A stretch of DNA of 11,628 bases from NCBI GenBank assembly GCA_047603135.1, contig JBLKOW010000028.1, positions 1 through 11,628 of the forward strand, in the 5' to 3' direction. The notes under the pieces are model-generated. The model saw only the letters and a list, made by a program, of their open reading frames with translations, searched no databases and was not told the DNA's origin. Each line of letters begins with the position of its first letter. Within the stretch, counting starts at the first letter, position 1. The DNA is from JACJVV01 sp047603135. Lineage in GTDB: Archaea > Nanobdellota > Nanobdellia > Woesearchaeales > JACJVV01. Below are positions 5,799 through 11,628 of this stretch, one piece after another. Both the position numbers and the translations under genes were made by a program.

Positions 5799-6080
5799 AT
5801 GAGTACTACCCTTACAACTAATGAACGAACATCCCTTGAACTTTCTATTCATGCATTTATTAAAGCAAGCGATATTGAACCTAGATTCCAAGAAAAAGCA
5901 CGCACACTTGTTCCAACACTTGCCGAGTTTTGTGCAGGATATGAGACGAGGCTTACTGATGTTAAAGTAGATTTCGAAGATGACAATAAAGGCATGGAAG
6001 TTTTCTATCGTTTTGAAGAATCTATGGGATTTTATAATAAAGAGGGTGTATGTGCTTCAGTTCAGCAATTATATGAATGA
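5799..6080 (+). CDS. Small hypothetical protein, 93 aa
   Basis: No family recognised. The start is the ATG at 5799, because AGGTGA (5788-5793) sits five bases before it. A GTG nine bases earlier is inside that site and is rejected. The protein is soluble and acidic, predicted mostly helical in the first half (a run such as TSLELSIHAFIKASDIEPRF), with a strand-like centre (DVKVDF) and an acidic turn DFEDDNKG. Cysteines at residues 46 and about 84 do not form a known motif. It lies between the copA terminator and a convergent methyltransferase gene whose stop is only 7 bases away. It has its own promoter and a long leader, so it is an independent unit. Good codon periodicity and the ribosome site support a real gene. 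Confidence 0.65.
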   Translation: MSTTLTTNERTSLELSIHAFIKASDIEPRFQEKARTLVPTLAEFCAGYETRLTDVKVDFEDDNKGMEVFYRFEESMGFYNKEGVCASVQQLYE

Positions 6081-6087
6081 ATAGCTG

Positions 6088-6672
6088 CTAATTACTTAAC
6101 GGTACAAATGCAAATCCTGGAAAAGTTCGTGTTCGTTTGCTTGCGTTGTCATACCGAAGAATTGCACTTTGATAGGGCACGACAAGAACTCCCTGCGGTG
6201 TGAGGTGACTTTTGAAAAATTCTATATCTTTTTCTTCCTGTACTTCAGCACTCACTAAAATGCGATCGTATTTGCCTTTCATCTTAAATCCAGACACTGA
6301 GTGTATTACACAATTTTTGTATTTTTTTAGTGCAGATTCTGCTATTTTTACAAGAGATTCGTTAATCTCGTATCCTACAATATGAGCACTTGGTTCATGC
6401 TCAGATAATAACGCGATAACATAGCCAGAACCAGAGCCAACCTCAGCAATAGAATTAACATTTGCAGTGTCTAGAATATCGATCATAAATGCAATTGTTG
6501 TTGGCTGTGAAATTGTTGAGCCTGACGCGAGTGGAAGTGGTTCATTATTATACGCATATTCCTGCAAATGCTTTGGCACAAACAACGCTCGGTCTACCTT
6601 TTCAAAAGATTGCACTATATCTTTATGAAAACCACACCGATGTAATTCTTTTATGAGATTTGCATAAGTCAT
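6088..6672 (-). CDS. pcm: Protein-L-isoaspartate O-methyltransferase
   Basis: Methylates isoaspartyl residues in damaged proteins with S-adenosylmethionine, starting their repair. The 194-aa protein shows the family pattern in order: RALFVP (28-33), the AYNNEPLPLASGSTIS segment (40-55) with the substrate-binding TISQP (53-57), SAM-binding motif I EVGSGSGY (77-84), acidic strand-2 residue in GYEINE, the DRILVSAE strand and LTPQGVLVVPY (post-motif III). Its length is slightly below the usual 205-230 residues, with a short C-terminus. The start is the only Met near the fold's beginning, and a TATA box is 26 bases upstream, so the message is probably leaderless. It is convergent with the 93-aa gene and downstream of UVDE, but 368 bases apart with its own promoter. 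Assignment by sequence motifs is strong. Confidence 0.9.
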   Translation of the reverse strand: MTYANLIKELHRCGFHKDIVQSFEKVDRALFVPKHLQEYAYNNEPLPLASGSTISQPTTIAFMIDILDTANVNSIAEVGSGSGYVIALLSEHEPSAHIVGYEINESLVKIAESALKKYKNCVIHSVSGFKMKGKYDRILVSAEVQEEKDIEFFKSHLTPQGVLVVPYQSAILRYDNASKRTRTFPGFAFVPLSN

Positions 6673-6693
6673 AGGTACACTTTAGAATTACTT

Positions 6694-6710
6694 GCTTATA
6701 ATGTTTTCGG
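6694..6710 (-). promoter_or_regulatory. BRE/TATA promoter of pcm
   Basis: On the minus strand CCGAAAACATTATAAG combines a purine-rich BRE with CATTATAAG. The TATA centre is 26 bases from the ATG at 6672, as for leaderless archaeal messages. The same CATTATAA core precedes the UVDE gene. Confidence 0.6.
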
Positions 6711-6714
6711 AGTT

Positions 6715-6770
6715 ATAGTCAAAGACAAATATAAACTGTAAATCTTGTAAACTATTTTGTCTTTGGCTAT
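6715..6770. repeat. 15-bp inverted repeat behind the pcm promoter
   Basis: ATAGTCAAAGACAAA (6715-6729) pairs with TTTGTCTTTGGCTAT (6756-6770) over 15 positions with one G-T wobble, enclosing a 26-base loop. It adjoins the BRE of the pcm promoter on its upstream side. It could be an operator, a small RNA hairpin or a processing site for the UVDE transcript. Confidence 0.6.
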
Positions 6771-7040
6771 TTAGTAAAAGACTATTACCATTACAAAATA
6801 TTTATGTCGTTTACTATTATTTAAGGGTGTGGTTATTTTGTTGTATTTTTGTTTTAGATAAAAATAAAATTACTTATTTTTGTTTTGCTGATTTTTATAT
6901 TAAAATACAATATCACCGTTCGGCATATCAATGTTCATGCATTGCACTGCCTCACAACTCGCTGCATTATAAGAAGTATTTTACTATATTTTTTAACTTT
7001 TAACTATATTCTTTTACTTTACTCTCTTATTTTACCTGTA

Positions 7041-7913
7041 TTACCCCATGCATTTACGCGCGAGAAGTGCGCTTGTTTCTTTATCCCTTATCTCAAGCAT
7101 TACATCGCATTCATATTTCTTGAAGAGAGGAAGAATTTTCTTGAAGTGGGATATATCAATACTATCAGTGTGCTTTCCTTTTCGCTCGCCCGATTGCTGA
7201 CTGCTATAATCAATCATAAGCTTGCCGTCTTTCTTTTTCCAGGTGGACTGAGCAGTCTTAATGGCATCTTCCATAGGTTCACCATTATTGTTGCACTCAT
7301 GATGGAAAGTGTCAAAGATAATAGGAATACCACACTTTTTGTGGATATACATACAATCTTTTAAGGAATATGATGTATCGTCATTCTCAACTGCAAGACG
7401 ACGTTTAATTTTTTCAGGAAGAAGTGCAAATCGCTCTACGAATACATCCATTGCTTTTTGTTTATCGCCATACACTCCACCGACATGAATTTGTATTTTA
7501 GCAGTCTCGTCTAGTTCCATTAGATCAAGAAGATTTGCATGCCAAGATAAATCACCCATGCTCTTTACAAACACATCTTCACGAGGAGAATTAATGAGTA
7601 CAAATTGATCTGGGTGCATGGAAATACGCATATTATTATCTTTAACAAAATCACCAATTTCTTTAAGGAGAGGTGCAAAATGTTTTTGCCAATTAACTTT
7701 ATTTACTTCATGACTTCCAAAAGGAACTGTTTCAGAGCTTATACGAAAGAAAGTAAAGTCATGTTCTTTATTGTATTCTAAAATACGTTTAAGGCAGAGT
7801 AGATTACCTTCTACTGTTTGCAGAAATTTATCATCAGTAAAACTTTTTAGACGAAATGTTGACCCAGCATTGCATCCAATACTCCAGTTTAAACAAGGAT
7901 AGCCAATTTTCAT
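7041..7913 (-). CDS. uvsE: UV damage endonuclease (UvdE/UVDE family)
   Basis: Nicks DNA immediately 5' of UV photoproducts and some other lesions, starting an alternative excision repair. The 290-aa TIM-barrel protein shows the family motifs in order: IGYPCLN at the N-terminus, FRISS (56-60) with H68, MHPDQF (99-104), HANLLDLM, HVGGVYGDK (143-151), AVENDD (174-179), IFDTFHH (199-205), H248 in GKHTD and LEIRDKE (273-279). H68, H100, H143, E176, D201, H204, H248 and E274 fit the metal-binding and catalytic set. The strand LMIDYSSQ has Asp235 where some relatives have His. Length is typical of prokaryotic members. A TATA box 27 bases before the ATG and no Shine-Dalgarno site point to a leaderless message. 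Family assignment is firm. Confidence 0.93.
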   Translation of the reverse strand: MKIGYPCLNWSIGCNAGSTFRLKSFTDDKFLQTVEGNLLCLKRILEYNKEHDFTFFRISSETVPFGSHEVNKVNWQKHFAPLLKEIGDFVKDNNMRISMHPDQFVLINSPREDVFVKSMGDLSWHANLLDLMELDETAKIQIHVGGVYGDKQKAMDVFVERFALLPEKIKRRLAVENDDTSYSLKDCMYIHKKCGIPIIFDTFHHECNNNGEPMEDAIKTAQSTWKKKDGKLMIDYSSQQSGERKGKHTDSIDISHFKKILPLFKKYECDVMLEIRDKETSALLARKCMG

Positions 7914-7934
7914 GTGCTGAGATGCGTAGTTTTG

Positions 7935-7944
7935 TTTATAATGT
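7935..7944 (-). promoter_or_regulatory. TATA box of the UV endonuclease gene
   Basis: Minus-strand CATTATAAAC is centred about 27 bases before the ATG at 7913, predicting a leaderless or nearly leaderless transcript. It shares the CATTATAA core with the pcm promoter. Confidence 0.6.
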
Positions 7945-7978
7945 TTATGTAAGTTAGATTATCAAGTATGTATACTGT

Positions 7979-8146
7979 TTATTTTAAAAATATCAGAATT
8001 AACGCAACAACTAAGTATATAAGAGTAGCAATCCATGAAAAAGAACCTAGTTTTATAGCAGGAAAAACATATTGGAGCAAAAGCCCAATTATTATAGCAT
8101 ATCCCAAGAATTTACTACCTATATTGAAATTTCTTCTTCTTGCCAT
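7979..8146 (-). CDS. Small two-TM membrane protein, 55 aa
   Basis: A minus-strand frame of 55 codons from ATG at 8146 to TAA at 7979. It begins MARRRNFNIGSKFLGYAIII: a basic cytoplasmic N-terminus, then hydrophobic helices at about residues 13-30 and 36-54, joined by a short turn (AIKLGS), ending in a lysine. Positive charge at the N-terminus and a hairpin topology are typical of genuine small membrane proteins. A near-perfect archaeal promoter (AAAAAG, then TTTATATAT) is centred 25 bases before the ATG, which strongly supports expression. It lies between the DUF3137 gene and the UV endonuclease gene on the same strand. No family recognised. The 65-codon frame on the opposite strand here is its shadow. 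Confidence 0.75.
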   Translation of the reverse strand: MARRRNFNIGSKFLGYAIIIGLLLQYVFPAIKLGSFSWIATLIYLVVALILIFLK

Positions 8147-8166
8147 ATCTTTATTAAAGCACTGAC

Positions 8167-8184
8167 ATATATAAAACTTTTTAC
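8167..8184 (-). promoter_or_regulatory. BRE/TATA promoter of the 55-aa membrane protein gene
   Basis: On the minus strand AGTAAAAAGTTTTATATAT combines an A-rich BRE-like block with TTTATATAT (8167-8175). The centre is 25 bases from the ATG at 8146, leaving no room for a leader. Confidence 0.65.
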
Positions 8185-8201
8185 TACTCTGCTCTTTATT
8201 A

Positions 8202-9254
8202 TTAATTATACTCCAAGATTTCTCCGGAAATATTTGCTATTGCATTAATCTTATCTACAATTACTTTTTTATCATCAGGATGTATTTCAGCAGACTTTGT
8301 AAATTTAGTTTTCATTTTTTTAAGCAAATAACCTTCAGTATGCATTAAAAGACCATCATCAGCAAACGAGATAATTAGTTCCTTTGTCTCTTTATTTAAA
8401 CGCACAATGCTATCAACAACAGCAGGAGTTAAAACTGAAGCTATACCAATATCAGACTCAGCATCTTTTGTTTCTGTATAAATATGAAACTTTTTGTTGA
8501 ATTCAAGAGATTCAGTCTTAAAGGGAATAACAGTAAATGGAAATACATTTTTTGCTTTTTGAGAGACTACACTAAATGACTTTCTAAATTTTTTATCGTT
8601 TTGAAGCATAACAAAGTTTCCTACATATGTTTTTGTATGAGTGCCCTTACTTCGATGACGTGTAACACCATACGTAAATAAACCTGCAATAAAATTACAT
8701 GGTTTTCCTTTTATATTTACTTTCCCAAAAAATAAGTCATACACATATTGATTAGAATTTCCCCTGCGAAATACAACAGGATGTAGTTGTTTCATTTTAT
8801 CCCATAAATTCGTTTCTTTAGTTGAAAAATAAAGGTAGTCATTCTCACGCGCAATTGCTAGTTTTACTAATGATTTTGTAAAACCATATACAAAACTACG
8901 ATAGGTTATAAAAACAAAAATGGATAGAGCAAGTATAAAGGATGATATATACACATGTGAACTAAATAAATAAAGGGATACTATAAAAAGAATAATGGCA
9001 ATGGCATTATATTGCAACCTCGCCCTTTTAAGGAATGAGGGATTTTGTTTTATAAAGATATAGGATGCAAGAATTCTCTGCAGTGACTTTTGCTGTTCTT
9101 TTGCATTTACTATATATCCAAAAGGATCCCACACATCTTTCTTGCGAAAGTCTTCAGCTAATTGTTTTTGTGCTTGTTCTAAATCATCTTTAGAGTATGG
9201 TATTGACGTTAAGAATAATAACGAGAATATTTTTTTTAATATTGTCATAACCAT
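8202..9254 (-). CDS. DUF3137 membrane protein, LemA partner
   Basis: A 350-aa protein with a helical N-terminal part (about 20-80), two adjacent TM helices at about 83-99 and 101-118, then a large soluble domain (about 150-350). The pattern VYDLFFGKVNIKG, YVGNFVMLQNDKKF, LEFNKKFHIYT, then SVLTPAVVDSIVRL and IISFADDGLLM matches the DUF3137 family. Members sit next to LemA genes in many bacteria and some archaea, and their biochemical role is not established. It follows lemA directly. Its Shine-Dalgarno AGGTG overlaps the lemA stop, six bases before ATG 9254, which selects that start over a second ATG six bases later. Spacing of nine bases shows a two-gene operon. The soluble domain probably faces the cytoplasm, but orientation is not certain. 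Confidence 0.8.
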   Translation of the reverse strand: MVMTILKKIFSLLFLTSIPYSKDDLEQAQKQLAEDFRKKDVWDPFGYIVNAKEQQKSLQRILASYIFIKQNPSFLKRARLQYNAIAIILFIVSLYLFSSHVYISSFILALSIFVFITYRSFVYGFTKSLVKLAIARENDYLYFSTKETNLWDKMKQLHPVVFRRGNSNQYVYDLFFGKVNIKGKPCNFIAGLFTYGVTRHRSKGTHTKTYVGNFVMLQNDKKFRKSFSVVSQKAKNVFPFTVIPFKTESLEFNKKFHIYTETKDAESDIGIASVLTPAVVDSIVRLNKETKELIISFADDGLLMHTEGYLLKKMKTKFTKSAEIHPDDKKVIVDKINAIANISGEILEYN

Positions 9255-9263
9255 TTACTACAC

Positions 9264-9812
9264 CTATAGTGATGCAGGCTTTGCTCGATCCTGCTCTGAA
9301 CTTTCAAACAATTCTTTTTGCTTGAAACCGAATAATTTTCCAATTATATTACTAGGAAAGGAAGATAACTTTGTATTAAGCATCGTCACATTTGAATTAT
9401 AAATACGCCGTGATGCAGCAATTTGTCCTTCCACACGAGATAATTGATTTTGCAACTCTAAAAAGTGTTCATTTGCTTTTAGTTTAGGGTAGTTCTCTGC
9501 AACAGCAAAAAGCGATTTTAAAGCATGAGTCAAATGCTCTTGACCTTTTGCCATTTCTCGTACGTCTTCTTTATCATGAGCAGTTAATACTTCTGTTCTC
9601 GCTTTGGTAACTTCAGTAAGTACTGATTTTTCATGAGTCATATACCCTTTTACGGTTGAGACTAAATTAGGAATTAAATCTGCTCGTTTTTTGAGCTGAA
9701 CATCTATGCCTGAAAAAGATTTCTTTACATGATTATCAATAGAAATAAATGAGTTATAGGTAAATATCATCCACAGCACAATAATCCCACCTATAATATA
9801 TAGTACTATCAT
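9264..9812 (-). CDS. lemA: LemA family membrane protein
   Basis: A 182-aa protein with one N-terminal TM helix (about residues 2-19) followed by a long helical domain. The LemA family pattern is clear: YNSFI just after the membrane, then a short spacer, GIDVQLKKRADLIPNLV (35-51), TVKGYMTHEKSVL (53-65), KARTEV, AVAENYPKLKANEHFLELQ (102-120) and AASRRIYN (133-140). The helical bundle is exposed on the far side of the membrane from the short N-terminus. Length is normal. It is the first gene of a pair with DUF3137. A palindromic TATA box (ATATTTATAAATAT) is 25 bases before the ATG, so the message is probably leaderless. Biochemical function of LemA proteins is not settled. Family call is firm. 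Confidence 0.93.
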   Translation of the reverse strand: MIVLYIIGGIIVLWMIFTYNSFISIDNHVKKSFSGIDVQLKKRADLIPNLVSTVKGYMTHEKSVLTEVTKARTEVLTAHDKEDVREMAKGQEHLTHALKSLFAVAENYPKLKANEHFLELQNQLSRVEGQIAASRRIYNSNVTMLNTKLSSFPSNIIGKLFGFKQKELFESSEQDRAKPASL

Positions 9813-9830
9813 AGATACCTTGTGTGAGTT

Positions 9831-9844
9831 ATATTTATAAATAT
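9831..9844 (-). promoter_or_regulatory. Palindromic TATA box of the lemA operon
   Basis: ATATTTATAAATAT is a perfect 14-base palindrome centred 25 bases before the lemA ATG. The reading toward lemA fits leaderless transcription. No + strand gene uses it. Confidence 0.6.
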
Positions 9845-9906
9845 TCCGAGAAGATGTATGGTATCAAAGTGAAGTAAATAGAAGCCACCATTATTACTCT
9901 TTACTT

Positions 9907-10926
9907 CTAACAAAGTTTTTCTTCTAAACATTCCATAAACCGTTCATGAGTGTGTAATGATTTGCCATTTGCACGCTTAGCATGTGCAGTGTATAAATGA
10001 GGAAACTCAGAAGATATACGATATGCACCTGCAAGACCATTAGTAACCATTTCCATGTAACTATCTTTTATTTCTGACTTTTCGTGAGGCATAATGGGTT
10101 TAAGTGAATCATCATTCCCATCAACTACATCAGTAATGAGAGGGCTGTCAAGAACCCAGATTTTTTTATGCAATGGTAAAGGAGCGCCGCCAATATGAGA
10201 GACCATGCGAGGATCAATACTTCGTCTTGCATATTCAATCTCATCAAAATTTTCACGTGCAAAATATGATAGTGGATTGTCAGTTACTTGTTCTGGATCA
10301 AATAACACAACGTATGCGTGCGTGCCTTGCTTTGGATATACATTAAGAACAGTCCAATTATTTCGCTCTTCTTGCGTAGCACCATGACGACGAGCAGTTG
10401 CAGTTCTATTAAAACGCAGTTCTAAATCTGCAATAGCAGCGTACGATAATTTTTCAGTGATATTTCGCTCTTCTGCTAATTGTTTTAATTCTTCAGGACT
10501 TGCACTATTACGTAAATCACCTGATGCTGTATTTGCTGCAAGCTGTGCTGGATCCATTAAACTTCCATAGCCTGCAAGAATGGGAATATGAGACATATGC
10601 TGAACGGCATACATACGAATACCTTGATTACTAATCTCTGCAATATAGCCGGCTGGATTTTCATTTTCAAGACGAGCTCGCGCAGACTCCCTTACCAGTA
10701 CATGAGGGTCAAAGCCTTTTTCAACTAGCTCATCATATACTTCGTTAACTTCTTCACTTAATGCATCAACTCCCTCTGATGAGATTTCATAAGGGGCTTG
10801 GATTTCTTTTCCGGCGATATACCCTGCTTTTATTTTTGTTATGATGAACCCATCTTTTTGTAAAGAAGGTATATCTCTACCTTGACTTAACGGCACAATT
10901 GCGTGAGGTATTATTGTTGATTTCAT
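9907..10926 (-). CDS. Gamma-glutamylcyclotransferase-like fold protein with N-terminal extension
   Basis: In this 339-aa protein the segment ILAGYGSLMDPAQL (116-129) is the substrate-loop signature of the gamma-glutamylcyclotransferase/AIG2-like fold. It is followed by LELRFNRTATAR (168-179), a beta-rich VLNVYPKQGTHAYVVLFD (193-210) and FARENFDEIEYARR (222-235). In that last motif E225 occupies the place of the catalytic Glu of such enzymes. An unmatched N-terminal part (1-115) and a C-terminal part (about 255-339) lie outside the usual small domain. Active enzyme or fold-only relative cannot be decided here, and a substrate cannot be named. No signal peptide or TM helix. It follows the 148-aa gene after 26 bases. 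A TATA-like ATTAAAAC sits about 28 bases upstream, so it may be co-transcribed or separately expressed. Confidence 0.6.
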   Translation of the reverse strand: MKSTIIPHAIVPLSQGRDIPSLQKDGFIITKIKAGYIAGKEIQAPYEISSEGVDALSEEVNEVYDELVEKGFDPHVLVRESARARLENENPAGYIAEISNQGIRMYAVQHMSHIPILAGYGSLMDPAQLAANTASGDLRNSASPEELKQLAEERNITEKLSYAAIADLELRFNRTATARRHGATQEERNNWTVLNVYPKQGTHAYVVLFDPEQVTDNPLSYFARENFDEIEYARRSIDPRMVSHIGGAPLPLHKKIWVLDSPLITDVVDGNDDSLKPIMPHEKSEIKDSYMEMVTNGLAGAYRISSEFPHLYTAHAKRANGKSLHTHERFMECLEEKLC

Positions 10927-10939
10927 TTTCTTTAAATTT

Positions 10940-10951
10940 ACAGTGTACTGT
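10940..10951. promoter_or_regulatory. Short palindrome ACAGTGTACTGT in the 26-base gene gap
   Basis: Arms ACAGT and ACTGT around GT lie between the 148-aa gene and the cyclotransferase-like gene, 14 bases before the latter's ATG. A repressor site is possible, but 12 bases of dyad in a short gap is weak evidence. Confidence 0.2.
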
Positions 10952-10952
10952 T

Positions 10953-11399
10953 TTAATCTTTAGACTTTTTTCCCATTCTAAAATTAAAATACATCTTATA
11001 AAAATTATCAAAGAAATTATCAATAGTTACTCTATGATCATATGATGCAGGAAGAGGAGGTTTTGCATTAGTCTGAACAAATCCTTCTTCATCCTCAGTA
11101 AATGTAAGCTCTTGAGGAATCTTTTTGCCATGGTGAACTGCAATAGATACCGACCGGTTAAACCTAATATCTGAAAACTTTGTTTCATTACTTACTTTCG
11201 GAATTGTATGTATAAGTGCTACACGAAAATACATCTCATCTTTATTCCCATATATACATTCAGATATTGTTCCTGCTAAGCCCTTTGCAGAGTCTTTATA
11301 GAAAGATGTATCTAAACTTGAGGGCTCAAGATATGTCATTCCTAATTTCTCGTCAATGCATCCTAGTGCAGTATCAAAGTCAAGTGGACCGTCCTCCAT
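10953..11399 (-). CDS. Hypothetical protein, 148 aa
   Basis: No family recognised. The product is soluble and acidic at the N-terminus (MEDGPLDFDTALGCIDEKLG), with alternating beta-like segments: GTISECIYG (43-51), MYFRVALIHTIP (56-67), FNRSVSIAVHHG (80-91) and QELTFTEDEEGFVQT (96-110). A final aromatic helix (NFFDNFYKMYFNF) and a lysine-rich end follow. Cysteines at 14 and 48 and the HH pair (89-90) do not form a known site. No signal peptide or TM helix. A clear TATA box is centred 26 bases before the ATG and no Shine-Dalgarno site is visible, fitting a leaderless message. It lies upstream of the cyclotransferase-like gene on the same strand with a 26-base gap, so the pair may be functionally linked. 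Confidence 0.7.
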   Translation of the reverse strand: MEDGPLDFDTALGCIDEKLGMTYLEPSSLDTSFYKDSAKGLAGTISECIYGNKDEMYFRVALIHTIPKVSNETKFSDIRFNRSVSIAVHHGKKIPQELTFTEDEEGFVQTNAKPPLPASYDHRVTIDNFFDNFYKMYFNFRMGKKSKD

Positions 11400-11418
11400 A
11401 ATGCGAGAGTAGAATTAC

Positions 11419-11445
11419 TATTTATAAATTTTACTACTTTGTAGT
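11419..11445 (-). promoter_or_regulatory. TATA box and adjacent palindrome for the 148-aa gene
   Basis: ATTTATAAAT-type TATA (11419-11430) is centred 26 bases before the ATG. Directly upstream on the minus strand is ACTACAAAGTAGT (11433-11445), a perfect 5-base-arm inverted repeat overlapping the BRE position, so a regulator could compete with transcription factor B there. Confidence 0.5.
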
Positions 11446-11497
11446 GACTTTTTATTGACTAAGCTTATGTACTAAAAGAAGCGACAGTATGAAATAT

Positions 11498-11542
11498 AAA
11501 AAAACGTAAAGTGATATTAAAGATTAAAAGATAAAGAAAAAT
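11498..11542 (-). terminator. T-rich tract on the minus strand, probable end of the right-edge gene
   Basis: Read on the minus strand, 11542 to 11498 is a series of T4-T7 runs (longest at 11498-11504) directly after the stop codons of the frames entering from the right edge. This is what an archaeal terminator for that gene would look like. Confidence 0.35.
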
Positions 11543-11551
11543 GTACATTAA

Positions 11552-11628
11552 TCACTCAAATGAGATTTCTGCTCGATTAAATGCATAAATCCAGTATGCG
11601 TGGCGCGGGCGAAGGTGCGTTTCATCTT
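11552..11628 (-). CDS. C-terminal fragment of an unidentified protein entering from the right edge
   Basis: On the minus strand one frame is open from the window edge to TGA at 11552, ending HAYWIYAFNRAEISFE. The T-rich tract just beyond supports a minus-strand gene end here. A second minus-strand frame is also open, to TAA at 11548, but its third positions are nearly all G or C in the GC-rich part, unlike this genome. A short + strand frame from 11581 also stays open. The frame choice is therefore provisional and no family can be named. Confidence 0.3.
   Translation of the reverse strand, partial: DETHLRPRHAYWIYAFNRAEISFE

Larger units (their letters stand above)
6673..7040. other. 368-base gene-free gap between pcm and the UV endonuclease gene
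   Basis: It holds the pcm promoter and the inverted repeat at 6715-6770. It also has a T-rich region with a 12-base direct repeat TATTTTTGTTTT (6844-6855 and 6875-6886), and an A-run at 6856-6870 that is a T-tract on the minus strand and could terminate the UV endonuclease message. I looked for tRNA and C/D-box signatures on both strands and found none. A somewhat GC-richer stretch (about 6915-6965) has no recognisable content. Confidence 0.6.

Noticed and set aside
6910..6970. Possible tRNA or small RNA gene in the slightly GC-richer part of the gap
   Set aside because: No T-loop GTTCRANNC, no acceptor stem pairing and no C/D box pair could be found on either strand.
6885..7364. 159-aa + strand frame partly opposite the UV endonuclease gene
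   Set aside because: Its second half is antisense to conserved UVDE motifs and its first half is low-complexity T-rich DNA read as Leu/Ile/Phe. No ribosome site is seen.
7968..8165. 65-aa + strand frame between the UV endonuclease and DUF3137 genes
   Set aside because: The opposite strand carries a better 55-aa membrane protein with a proper promoter. This + strand frame has neither promoter nor ribosome site.

Overview
The window looks like chromosomal DNA from an AT-rich archaeon. Most genes have a TATA-like box (TTTATATA, CATTATAA or ATTTATAAAT type) centred 25-28 bases before the first ATG, which is the archaeal leaderless arrangement. Others have GGTGA/GGAG Shine-Dalgarno sites. T-tracts rather than GC-hairpin terminators follow genes. 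I see no bacterial -35/-10 pairs. The membrane-anchored winged-helix protein at the left is a type I associate with DPANN archaea (Woesearchaeota/Pacearchaeota-like). That lineage call is inference, not proof.

Left part (1-1645): the tail of an unknown gene, a two-TM membrane-anchored winged-helix regulator with a Cys/His extracytoplasmic loop, and, on the other strand, an unrecognised secreted/three-TM membrane protein. The convergent gap between them carries an 18-base direct repeat.

Central part (1646-5629, + strand): a copper-handling cluster. In order it holds a CopZ-like 68-aa HMA chaperone, a multi-TM protein with an N-terminal HMA-like domain and an exceptionally regular Gly/Met-rich membrane core, a membrane-anchored cupredoxin without any histidine, and a P1B-1 Cu(I)-exporting ATPase (CopA). 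Copper presumably passes from CopZ (and perhaps the second HMA protein) to CopA for export, with the cupredoxin acting outside the membrane. Between the cupredoxin and copA is a 217-base gap. It contains a long multi-stem inverted-repeat structure (3352-3435) flanked by an 8-base direct repeat, plus a smaller hairpin with nearly the same arms. This is the most unusual non-coding sequence in the window.

Right part (5630-11628): a small unknown + strand protein, then a run of minus-strand genes. These are an isoaspartyl-protein methyltransferase (protein repair), a UvdE/UVDE-type UV damage endonuclease (DNA repair), a 55-aa two-TM membrane protein, a LemA-DUF3137 membrane pair, a protein with a gamma-glutamylcyclotransferase-like fold, and an unrecognised 148-aa protein. 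A probable gene fragment enters at the right edge. Several of these minus-strand genes have their own leaderless promoter, so they are largely separate transcription units. LemA-DUF3137 is the clear exception.
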